A stretch of DNA of 64,000 nucleotides, taken from NCBI GenBank assembly GCA_017550525.1, contig JAFZOU010000014.1:1-64000 (forward strand), in the 5' to 3' direction. Below are positions 48,335 through 56,422 of the stretch, in pieces. Made by a program: the position numbers and the translations under genes. This stretch comes from Bacteroidales bacterium. Lineage in GTDB: Bacteria > Bacteroidota > Bacteroidia > Bacteroidales > UBA932. The notes under the pieces are model-generated. The model did no database searches. It saw nothing but the letters and a program-made list of their open reading frames with translations, and was not told the origin of the DNA. Every line of letters begins with the position of its first letter. Position 1 is the stretch's first letter.

Positions 48335-50466
48335 AAAAGCTGTTCAAAAAGATAAAGGCCTGGCACAAAAAGTATTGCCAGCGCCCCGATGATTGGGAAA
48401 AAATGAGCGAGCATGACAGGAAACTGTTCCTCGTCAGCGCCTGTGCAGCCTTCTGCATGGTCATGTGCCCCATCCTGTTAATACTTGTAATCCTGCTGCT
48501 CTGTGCCCAGAGCTGTTCCACCCCGTCGAAATTGGAAACGGTCCAGCGCGAAAAGCTACACGCAGAGATAGGACTGGTTCAAGAGCCCGTGCTCCACAAG
48601 GAAGAAGTCCACGAGATTGCCCGCCCGGATACGCTGATTATTCACGATGATGACGGCCGGGAACTGATATTGATGAAGGCCGTCAAGGACGAAAACGGAG
48701 AGATGGTGGCCACTGATGTCATCAATGCAGCCGTTGTGGAAGCCCGCTTCCGGAATGTGGCCGAGCGACACGGGAAAGTGGACATCGAGTTCCAGATCCG
48801 CGTGCCAAAGGACATGCAGGACGAAGCCTGGCAGCTCAGGTTCTATCCCAGGATGCACATCCTGGGTGATACGCTCAATCTGGAACAGGTCATTATCACC
48901 GGCGCCAAATACCGTAAAGCGCAGCTACGAGGGTACCAGCAGTATGAGAAGTATCTGGCCAGCATCGTGACGGATAGCACCCGGTTTATAAATATGCGGC
49001 TGCTGGAACTGTTCATCCAGCGGAATATCCCCGACTTGTATGCTTTCAAGGCCGATTCCACCGAGGTGGCCGATGAAAGTTTCAACGCCATCCTGGACAC
49101 GAAGGTGGCCAGCAGCTTCGCTTCACAGTACGGAGTGACCGGCCGTGATGCCATCGAACACTACACCAATACGATATCCAAACGCCTCAATGCCCGTCGG
49201 TGGGAGCAGAGAGAGAAGATGTACCGCCGGTACGTCAAGGCTCCCATCGTTCACGAGGGCTTGAGGCTGGATACCGTGATTACGGCCGCCAACGGCGACT
49301 TCATCTACAACTACGTGCAGACCATCCATACCCGGCCGAAACTCCGGAAGGTGGATGTGGTGCTGTCCGGTGACATTTATGAGCAGGATAAACGTCTGTA
49401 CGAGATTCCTGAGACGGAGCCATTGACATACTACATCAGCAGTCTCTCGGCCTTCGTGGATGGAACGACGCGCTACAAGAAACAGATTATCAGCCGTCGG
49501 GTGGAGGCCAATACGGCCTGCTACATTGACTTCGAGCAGGGTTCGGCCGAGATTATCGAGGATATGAGCAATAACCGGAGTGAGATGGGCCGAATCAAGG
49601 GAAACCTTGGCAGTCTAATCGAGAACCGTGAATTCGACCTTGACAGCATTGTGGTAACGGCTTCCTGTTCCCCCGAAGGTAGCGTCCCGTTTAACACCAG
49701 ACTGTCGCAGAGGCGTTCCGAATCGGTCAGCCGCTATTTCAGCCAGTTCATTCAGGCGTACAGGGATTCCCTTCGCGAAGAGAATATGATTCACGTCTAT
49801 TTCGACGGGATGAAGGAGGAAGACATTCCCGGCCAGTCGGAAACCGATGTCCGGTTCATTTCAAGGAGTAATCCGGAGAACTGGCAGATGCTGGACGTGC
49901 TGGTGGAACAGAGTGAGGTCCTGACCGAAAATGAGAAGCTGATTTACAAGGACATCCGTGAAGTGGAAGATCCTGACCTGCGGGAGCAATCGCTTTCCTG
50001 GCAGGATTTCTATCCGCACCTGCGGGAAGTCCTCTATCCGAGACTTCGCACCGTCAAGTTTGACTTTCATCTTCACCGGAAAGGAATGGTTAAAGATACA
50101 GTCCAGACCACCGTTATCGACGAGGAGTACATGGCCGGTGTCCAGGCCATCCGCGACCGGGATTATGAGACAGCCATACAGATTCTAAGGCCCTATCAGG
50201 ACTACAATGCTGCCGTGGCGTTCTGTGCGATGGATTACAATGCTTCGGCCCTCCAGATTCTGGAGGAACTGCCGGAGACAGATCAGGTGAACTACCTTTT
50301 GGCGGTTATCTACAGCCGTCAGGGAAAAGACAAAGAGGCCGTGGAGCGCTATCTCAAGGCCTGCCGCCAGACGCCATCCTACTGGCACCGGGGTAATCTG
50401 GACCCGGAAATATCCGCACTGATTAAAAGGTATAACCTTAATAACAATTCATTTCAAACCCATTAA
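48331..50466 (+). CDS. OmpA-like/TPR protein of the pilus locus
   Basis: The 711-residue protein has a cytoplasmic basic start, one strong membrane helix (about residues 38-59, ending LLLCAQSC), a middle region without recognised fold, an OmpA-like peptidoglycan-binding segment (about 390-490, with CYIDFEQGSAEI, VVTASCSPEGSVPFN and LSQRRSESV) and C-terminal TPR-like helices (about 610-700). The Cys at 59 could be lipidated if the long start is processed. OmpA-like proteins precede fimbrillins in many type V pilus loci and may anchor the assembly machine to the cell wall. Confidence 0.72.
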   Translation: MKKLFKKIKAWHKKYCQRPDDWEKMSEHDRKLFLVSACAAFCMVMCPILLILVILLLCAQSCSTPSKLETVQREKLHAEIGLVQEPVLHKEEVHEIARPDTLIIHDDDGRELILMKAVKDENGEMVATDVINAAVVEARFRNVAERHGKVDIEFQIRVPKDMQDEAWQLRFYPRMHILGDTLNLEQVIITGAKYRKAQLRGYQQYEKYLASIVTDSTRFINMRLLELFIQRNIPDLYAFKADSTEVADESFNAILDTKVASSFASQYGVTGRDAIEHYTNTISKRLNARRWEQREKMYRRYVKAPIVHEGLRLDTVITAANGDFIYNYVQTIHTRPKLRKVDVVLSGDIYEQDKRLYEIPETEPLTYYISSLSAFVDGTTRYKKQIISRRVEANTACYIDFEQGSAEIIEDMSNNRSEMGRIKGNLGSLIENREFDLDSIVVTASCSPEGSVPFNTRLSQRRSESVSRYFSQFIQAYRDSLREENMIHVYFDGMKEEDIPGQSETDVRFISRSNPENWQMLDVLVEQSEVLTENEKLIYKDIREVEDPDLREQSLSWQDFYPHLREVLYPRLRTVKFDFHLHRKGMVKDTVQTTVIDEEYMAGVQAIRDRDYETAIQILRPYQDYNAAVAFCAMDYNASALQILEELPETDQVNYLLAVIYSRQGKDKEAVERYLKACRQTPSYWHRGNLDPEISALIKRYNLNNNSFQTH

Positions 50467-50478
50467 ACCTAAAAAGTT

Positions 50479-51480
50479 ATGCGAAAGATTGCATCTCTCG
50501 CGGCCGTAGCCGCAACCCTCTGCACCGTAGCGTGCAACAAAGAACTTCCCACAGCTAAAGTGGAGAACCCTTCCGAATCGGTCCAGATGGCCGAGTTGAA
50601 CCTTTCCATCGTCGGCAATGCACCGGTCACCAAATCCGCTGATGCCGACTTCGACGGAGACCACAGCGAAGTGGTGAACATCCAGTTCTTCGTTTTCGAC
50701 GGCGAGGTACTCGACGCCTACAAGAAGATTACAAGCGGGCTCTCCACCTCCATGACCGTCAAGAGCGGTGAAAAGACCGTCTGGGCAGTGGCCAATGCTC
50801 CTGACATCAGCAACGTGACCACCCTCACGCAGCTCAAAGCCGTCAGCAGCACGCTGCTCAACAACGCCAGCAACTTCGTGATGGTGGGCTCCAACACCGG
50901 CACTGTGCCCAGTGAAGACCCTATTGAGATCGAGGTCAAGCGCATCGCTTCCCGCGTGGTGGTGAAGAAAGTCACTGCCGCCTTCACCAACCCCGCCTAT
51001 GCTTCCATGAGTTGCAAACTGGTTAAGATGTTCCTCATCAACGCGCCGGGCGACATCAATCTGGAGCTTACCAGCGCACCTACCACATGGTATGCCCAAC
51101 GTACCTATGAAGCTGTCAGCGGCCTGACCGATTTCCTCTCCACCAGTGGCGGCAACCACGAACTGAATACCGCAGCATTCGATACCGACTGTTATCACTA
51201 CTGCTATCCGAATCCGACCACTGCTGATTCTCAGTCCAGTACCTGGAGCGCCCGTCACACCAGAATGGTCGTTGAGGTGCTGCTTGGCAGCGAGACTTTC
51301 TATTATCCTGTCACCCTTCCCGTACTGGAGCCCGGCAAGTCTTATGAGATTGAGAACCTGACTATCACCAGGAAGGGCTCCAACAATCCTGACCAACCCA
51401 TCTCCCTCTCCGACGCCACTTTCGAGATCAGCGTCAAGGAGTGGACCGTAGTTCCAATTACCGAAGGAATCACCATCTAA
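50479..51480 (+). CDS. Fimbrillin family lipoprotein, probable major pilin
   Basis: The 333-residue precursor has a lipoprotein signal (ASLAAVAATLCTVAC). The N-terminal domain carries FFVFDGEVLDAYKKIT, IEIEVKRIASRVVVKKVTA (the Arg-rich strand where Porphyromonas pilins are cut) and the C-terminal domain YEIENLTITRKGSNNPD, ending FEISVKEWTVVPITEGITI, a donor-strand-like end. This is the FimA/Mfa1 plan of type V pili. It is the only subunit ahead of a terminator-like attenuator, which would make it the most abundant product. Confidence 0.85.
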   Translation: MRKIASLAAVAATLCTVACNKELPTAKVENPSESVQMAELNLSIVGNAPVTKSADADFDGDHSEVVNIQFFVFDGEVLDAYKKITSGLSTSMTVKSGEKTVWAVANAPDISNVTTLTQLKAVSSTLLNNASNFVMVGSNTGTVPSEDPIEIEVKRIASRVVVKKVTAAFTNPAYASMSCKLVKMFLINAPGDINLELTSAPTTWYAQRTYEAVSGLTDFLSTSGGNHELNTAAFDTDCYHYCYPNPTTADSQSSTWSARHTRMVVEVLLGSETFYYPVTLPVLEPGKSYEIENLTITRKGSNNPDQPISLSDATFEISVKEWTVVPITEGITI

Positions 51481-51520
51481 ACGTCGCGAGGACGTGATTT
51501 GATACTTGTTCATAATGTTT

Positions 51521-51559
51521 GGGGCCGGTGGACCATCTGTGAGAATCCGGCCCCTTTTT
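51521..51559 (+). terminator. Attenuator/terminator after the first fimbrillin
   Basis: Perfect eight-base arms GGGGCCGG/CCGGCCCC with an 18-base loop are followed by TTTTT. The hairpin is 41 bases after the major fimbrillin stop and 16 bases before the next ATG. No promoter is visible between, so partial read-through is expected. Confidence 0.82.
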
Positions 51560-51574
51560 ATAATCCATTTTAGT

Positions 51575-52894
51575 ATGCGAAAAAAACTGTTATTTCTGCT
51601 GCCTCTGGCCATGCTGCTGGCGGCATCCTGTAACAAGGAGACTCCCGGAGAAGCCAGGAAGGACTTATCTCTTGCGGAAGAGGAGGTTACAACCTCTTTG
51701 CGTATCATTACGGGAAAAACCGGGACCAAGGCTTACAACGCTACGGATTACCCACTGAATGACGGTATTGAACGTCTGGATATCTACACCTTCCGCCAGA
51801 GTGGAGAGAACTCGGGCGAAAAGATTCACTACACGGTTACTCCGGACCCGAGCGGAGTTACGGTATACAATCTTAAGGATAAAAAGAATTCCGATATCGG
51901 AGTCCTTGTATTCGCTAATCTGGACGAAGATACGGCCACCCTGTTTGAAGGGTTTACCCTGTTCAATTTTTATGACAATGGTAAAATCTTCATCAATGCA
52001 GGAAATTTTGCCCCGGACGCCATGCCGATGGCCGCAGCCATCAAACTGGATTACTCGGAGGACAAGACCATTGATCTGCCCCTAATGCGACTGTTGTGCC
52101 GCATCGACCTTGACAAACTGAAAATCGACTTTGACGATGAATCCCTCCGGGGAAAAGAGGTTTGGGTGCGCAACATCATTATCGGCAATGCGGTCAACGT
52201 GATGACAACGGTCAAATCCTACAACTTTTCTGCAACGGATTTGTACGCTATGCAGTTCGGCTCGAAGACTACTCTGGCGGCCAATTCCTTTGGCGGGTTA
52301 GCTTACGGGTACAAGTTCACAACTACGGCATACAGCCCTAGCGTAACATCCACCTATTACAGCCCTGGAGCAGGAAAGCTGGCGACCACGATTAAAGCTG
52401 CGTACAATGTCGTCTATCAGAAGGCCAAGGGGGTACTCACCATAGATGCCCCGGGGAATCTGTATGAGGCCACCGTGCAGTCTTACGACAAATCGGCCGG
52501 GCAAGGCCGCATTGTAACTGCGGGCGACATGACTTATCCGCATACCTTTACGGTCAACAAGAGCTTCTATGCTTACTATGCATCCCTTGCTAACCCTTCG
52601 GACATCATCTGCGACTACAACAAGCAGGTGGCAACACAGAAACTTATCGTAGAACTGGAGATTGACGGAGAGACCTGGTTCTATCCCATCGAGCTCACAG
52701 ACACCCAGCCCAACACGGTCTATCAGATTGAAAACCTGACTATCAAGAATTTGGGCTCGGCATACGCCAACTTCTACGAGAAGAAATACGCAGCCGAATT
52801 CACCATCTCCGTGGCCGAATGGACGGAATGCCCCATTGCCAACTGGAACGTGGGAGTGGACCCGAATACCGGAGAGCCCGCCGCACAGGATTAA
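51575..52894 (+). CDS. Fimbrillin-like lipoprotein, minor subunit 1
   Basis: The start ATG 51575 gives a lipoprotein signal (FLLPLAMLLAASC). The 439-residue protein has IERLDIYTFRQSGENSG, the LMRLLCRIDLDKLKIDF strand and the late VYQIENLTIKNLGS with a C-terminal FTISVAEWTECPI, the same plan as the next two proteins. It is longer than the major pilin by insertions in the middle. The three following subunits are probably accessory or tip proteins of one pilus. It lies behind the attenuator and is 12 bases before the next gene. Confidence 0.78.
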   Translation: MRKKLLFLLPLAMLLAASCNKETPGEARKDLSLAEEEVTTSLRIITGKTGTKAYNATDYPLNDGIERLDIYTFRQSGENSGEKIHYTVTPDPSGVTVYNLKDKKNSDIGVLVFANLDEDTATLFEGFTLFNFYDNGKIFINAGNFAPDAMPMAAAIKLDYSEDKTIDLPLMRLLCRIDLDKLKIDFDDESLRGKEVWVRNIIIGNAVNVMTTVKSYNFSATDLYAMQFGSKTTLAANSFGGLAYGYKFTTTAYSPSVTSTYYSPGAGKLATTIKAAYNVVYQKAKGVLTIDAPGNLYEATVQSYDKSAGQGRIVTAGDMTYPHTFTVNKSFYAYYASLANPSDIICDYNKQVATQKLIVELEIDGETWFYPIELTDTQPNTVYQIENLTIKNLGSAYANFYEKKYAAEFTISVAEWTECPIANWNVGVDPNTGEPAAQD

Positions 52895-52906
52895 TAGGAG
52901 GAAAGT

Positions 52907-54244
52907 ATGAAACGATTATCAATCATTCTGGGAGTGCTGGCCGCCGTGGCGGCCACCTCCTGCAATAAAGAATCGCCCGAAGGGCCTGCCGGAAAGGACG
53001 GGCTGTGCTCGGTCACCATCAGCATCGGGATGGAGCGCCCCGTCGTTCTCACGACCAAAGCCGATGCCTACAGCGCCAGTGAGGAAGATGACTTCATTGA
53101 CCGCCTGGATATGTTCGAATATGACAACACCGGCGTATTGGTTAACCGTAAGACTTGGGAAAACCCGTCCGGCCTGGACCTTTCATCCATCAGTTACACC
53201 GGTTACAGCGAATACAACAAACGGAGGTACTGGCTATTCATGGCAAATTTCGATGAGGAGTCTGTGGAATTCCTGGCCAGTCTGGACGGGACGCAGATAG
53301 GCAGCGCCCCCTACAGCGTCATCCCGCTGGAGGCCGGCAACTTCCGGCTTCACAAGCCGCTGATGGGCGGCGGGGCGTCTTATCAATTCAGTAAAGACGG
53401 GACAACCACCGCCACGCTGTACAGGTATATGACCAAGTTTGAACTGGGGACCATCACGGCCGATTTTGACGACAGCGGCTATCTGGAGAGCGACGTAAAG
53501 CTCAAGAAGATTGCCATTATGCATGTGCCGAATTTCCTGAGGCCCTTCTATCGCTCAGTCACCAATGTCTTTGATCACAGCCAGATACCTCTTGGGCTGG
53601 GTTATTCCTATTCCAATGGCGGGAAAGGGAGCAGCATCGGCAATCTGGGTACTTATAACACGGGCGTAAACAGTGATGTCCGGGGCTATACGGCAACAGG
53701 GACATTCAATCCCGGGGACTACGGCGCGACCGGGGCCCTCGACGCGGACTTCACCTATGCGTATAATTACAACAAGGGTGCGGCCAAAGGCGTCCTTACA
53801 ACTGATGCACCGGGAGATATGCTGACGGCCACCACCCATACGTTTGGTGCCAGTGAAGGCATCCTCTGCAAGAGTGATGACGAAGACTGGCCGCACACCT
53901 ACTCCATCAACAAGGTGCTTTATACCATTCCCTGGTATCGCTACCAATATGGATACCTTTGGGGAACGGAAAGCAGTCAGGATGATACCCAGAAAATGGT
54001 CTTCCAGATTGAGATTGACGGCAAGGACTACTTCTACATCATTCCCATGCGTGAGTTGGAGGCCAATATGATATACAAGCTGAACAACATCAGCATCAAG
54101 GGACTCGGGAGTGAATACTGCAACTTCTATCCACGGAAATATGCCGGTGAAATCAACCCCATCAGCGTTGCCGGATGGACAGACTGCGAGATTGACAATA
54201 TAGACATGGGGTACAAGGATTACCTCGGAACCGAAATCTACTAG
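52907..54244 (+). CDS. Fimbrillin-like lipoprotein, minor subunit 2
   Basis: A strong Shine-Dalgarno (AGGAGGAAAG) precedes the ATG. The signal LGVLAAVAATSC is followed by a 425-residue body sharing the plan of its neighbours: IDRLDMFEYDNTGVLVN, YRYMTKFELGTITADF and KLNNISIKGLGSEYCNFY. Compared with minor subunit 1, both have a YANFY/YCNFY block after the GLGS-like strand and a GVLT(T/I)DAPG block in the middle, so the genes arose by duplication. It is five bases before minor subunit 3. Confidence 0.78.
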   Translation: MKRLSIILGVLAAVAATSCNKESPEGPAGKDGLCSVTISIGMERPVVLTTKADAYSASEEDDFIDRLDMFEYDNTGVLVNRKTWENPSGLDLSSISYTGYSEYNKRRYWLFMANFDEESVEFLASLDGTQIGSAPYSVIPLEAGNFRLHKPLMGGGASYQFSKDGTTTATLYRYMTKFELGTITADFDDSGYLESDVKLKKIAIMHVPNFLRPFYRSVTNVFDHSQIPLGLGYSYSNGGKGSSIGNLGTYNTGVNSDVRGYTATGTFNPGDYGATGALDADFTYAYNYNKGAAKGVLTTDAPGDMLTATTHTFGASEGILCKSDDEDWPHTYSINKVLYTIPWYRYQYGYLWGTESSQDDTQKMVFQIEIDGKDYFYIIPMRELEANMIYKLNNISIKGLGSEYCNFYPRKYAGEINPISVAGWTDCEIDNIDMGYKDYLGTEIY

Positions 54245-54248
54245 GCCT

Positions 54249-55610
54249 ATGAGAAAGACAATCAGATTCTTAATCCCGGCAGTGCTGGTGGCGCTTGCCG
54301 GATGCGAGTCGGAGCCGCTGGATATGGCTTTCGGGGTTGAAAGTGGCGGACAGGAGGTGGTGAGCATCTCTTTCAGCGTGATGCCCTTTGACACGCCGGG
54401 CACCAAGAGCATCGCGGCCGACAACGTAGATGACGAAGTGGACAGGATAGACATCTATGCTTTTGAGAGCAACGGCGATGTACACGGACACACCGTTATC
54501 GGCGAATATGGCGGCGACCCGCTGGACCTGACACAGGTAACGTTCAAGGATTCCGGTCCGGCCGGAACTACCAGGAAATACCTCATTATCGCCAATCTTG
54601 ATCCAGATAGCGCAGCCTATATCGCCACGCTGGACAAAACCGGCATCTGCACTTATCCCAAGGCCTTCATTCCCTGGAGCGCCGGAAACTGCAGGCCGAA
54701 CCGTCCACTGATGGGCACTACTGTAAGTCTCGGTTTTTCCGCGAGCACTGTCAATACTGCGCAGGTTTCACTGATGCGCTATATGTCCAAGTTTAAGATT
54801 GAGACCATCACGGCCCAATTCTGGGGTGACCCGGACTTGTACCGGAACGTGTACGTAAAGCACCTGGCCTTTATCAACGGCTGGGATATTGTGCGTATCT
54901 GCCAAACGGCCCCGCAGGACTTCTATAACGCTGACTGGGACATTTTCGGCCCGAAGGGATGGTCCAGCTATACATTTGGCGGAGCCGAATATCATTATTA
55001 CATGGCTAATTGTTTCCTTGGTCAGAATGAGTGGAGCACGTACAATATGACCTATGCCGATATGCACGGGACCTACAATCAGGGCACCTACGGCGGTACG
55101 GGTAAATTGAACCAGAACTTCCACTATATCTACAACGACAATTGGATGCAGGAAAAGAATACCATCAATCTTGATGCTCCTGCTTCGTTGGCCGCAGTCT
55201 CGCAACAGACCTGGGACACTAACGCCTACCTGCCCCAGTTGGCCGGGAAACTGTGCAGCGATATCGATGGTTATCTGGGCCCACTGCAGGTGAACAAAGT
55301 GTTCTACACCCTTCCAACCAAGTTCAACGCCTGGTTCTCGGAGCCAACTTATGGTGACGAATCTCAGAACAGCGAACTACGGCTGTGCCTTGCCGTGAAG
55401 ATCAATGGCACGCTGTACTTCTACACGAAGATGATTACTGGCTTGAATCCCAACATGTACTATATCATCCACAACATCACTCTTGCCGGTGAGCCGTCAG
55501 AGTATGCCAACATATGGGTAAGGGGCGGCCAGGTTACCAAGGCTGGTGAGACTGAAGAACAATGGCGCGTTCACGGCAATGTGGCCGAAATAGACAACCT
55601 TGTGTTATGA
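54249..55610 (+). CDS. Fimbrillin-like lipoprotein, minor subunit 3
   Basis: The lipoprotein signal (RFLIPAVLVALAGC) is followed by a 435-residue body. It has VDRIDIYAFESNGDVHG, the strand LMRYMSKFKIETITAQFWGD and a late YIIHNITLAGEPSEYANIW. The order of blocks (LDAPASLAAVSQQTW in the middle, then a long C-terminal domain) mirrors minor subunits 1 and 2. The last residues lack the VKEW-type C-terminal strand, ending WRVHGNVAEIDNLVL, which may mark a tip or terminal subunit. Its stop overlaps the ATG of the anchor gene (ATGA). Confidence 0.76.
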   Translation: MRKTIRFLIPAVLVALAGCESEPLDMAFGVESGGQEVVSISFSVMPFDTPGTKSIAADNVDDEVDRIDIYAFESNGDVHGHTVIGEYGGDPLDLTQVTFKDSGPAGTTRKYLIIANLDPDSAAYIATLDKTGICTYPKAFIPWSAGNCRPNRPLMGTTVSLGFSASTVNTAQVSLMRYMSKFKIETITAQFWGDPDLYRNVYVKHLAFINGWDIVRICQTAPQDFYNADWDIFGPKGWSSYTFGGAEYHYYMANCFLGQNEWSTYNMTYADMHGTYNQGTYGGTGKLNQNFHYIYNDNWMQEKNTINLDAPASLAAVSQQTWDTNAYLPQLAGKLCSDIDGYLGPLQVNKVFYTLPTKFNAWFSEPTYGDESQNSELRLCLAVKINGTLYFYTKMITGLNPNMYYIIHNITLAGEPSEYANIWVRGGQVTKAGETEEQWRVHGNVAEIDNLVL

Positions 55611-56332
55611 GACAGTTTAGATGCTTCGCGATGCTCAGCATGACAATTCTGCTGGCATCCTGCTCGGTCAAGGAAGACCGCAGCGACTGCCCCTGCTGGC
55701 TCACGGTGGATGCAGAAAACACAATCTCCGTAAGTGCATGGTTCGGCAGCCACCAGTTACTGGACAATCATTCCGGAGGTTTTGTAGACCACACTGTTCC
55801 CAGGGGCATGGTGGAACTCACCGCACACAAGGGAGCCTTTACCGTTGAAGTAGGTCACCAGATGGACAGTCTCTTCGCCCAGCGGTCGGTGTTGAACACC
55901 AACGCAGAGACGGCCGGACACACCGTCCACCTGAACAAGAACTTCGCCACGGTGGAATTGGACTTCAAACAGGAGGATGACGGTCGCACAAGCTACGACC
56001 TTCTGGTAACCGGAACAGTGAACGGCGCGGATACACGCACGCTTGAACCGGCAGAAGGCCCATTCAGCTGCGTTCCGGAGCTGAATTCCAAAGGCAGAGG
56101 CTATGCCTTCCGTGTACCTCGCCAGAAGGATGAGAGCCTGAAAGTCATCCTTTCCTCAGAAGGCAATCCGGTGGAGACTATTGACCTGGGCCACCTGATA
56201 GCTAAGAGCGGATTTGACTGGACCAAGGAATCCCTTGGCGATGTCCATATCCTGGCCGACATTCCCGCTAACACCTTCACCATCACCGTCAAGGAATGGG
56301 AAGGCCCGGTGACTTTTGAGATAACCATCTGA
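55607..56332 (+). CDS. Mfa2/FimB-type pilus anchor lipoprotein
   Basis: ATG 55607 overlaps the previous stop. The signal MRQFRCFAMLSMTILLASC is followed by SVKEDRSDCPCWLTVD; the EDRxxCPC motif right after the lipid Cys is the hallmark of Mfa2/FimB anchors, which limit and tether pili. The 241-residue protein is slightly short for the family. The DNA of the signal peptide resembles the interspersed ATGCTTCGC...AGCATGACA repeats of Bacteroidales. The gene ends the operon, whereas mfa2 in Porphyromonas follows the major pilin directly. Confidence 0.82.
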   Translation: MRQFRCFAMLSMTILLASCSVKEDRSDCPCWLTVDAENTISVSAWFGSHQLLDNHSGGFVDHTVPRGMVELTAHKGAFTVEVGHQMDSLFAQRSVLNTNAETAGHTVHLNKNFATVELDFKQEDDGRTSYDLLVTGTVNGADTRTLEPAEGPFSCVPELNSKGRGYAFRVPRQKDESLKVILSSEGNPVETIDLGHLIAKSGFDWTKESLGDVHILADIPANTFTITVKEWEGPVTFEITI

Positions 56333-56337
56333 TAACG

Positions 56338-56366
56338 AAGCGAGGACTTGGGGTCTTCGCTTTTTT
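56338..56366 (+). terminator. Terminator of the pilus operon
   Basis: The stem AAGCGAGGAC paired with GTCTTCGCTT (one wobble) has a short TTGGG loop and runs into TTTTTT. It lies five bases after the anchor gene stop. Confidence 0.82.
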
Positions 56367-56367
56367 G

Positions 56368-56398
56368 TTTGATAATTCGTGTAAAAAAGCTAAATTTG
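56368..56398 (+). promoter_or_regulatory. Consensus promoter of the GH97-GH65 gene
   Basis: TTTG (56368-56371), a 19-base spacer and TAAATTTG (56391-56398) fit the Bacteroidetes consensus exactly. The ATG is 24 bases downstream. Confidence 0.85.
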
Positions 56399-56422
56399 AC
56401 AATAATCAAATAGCAGTTCTGT

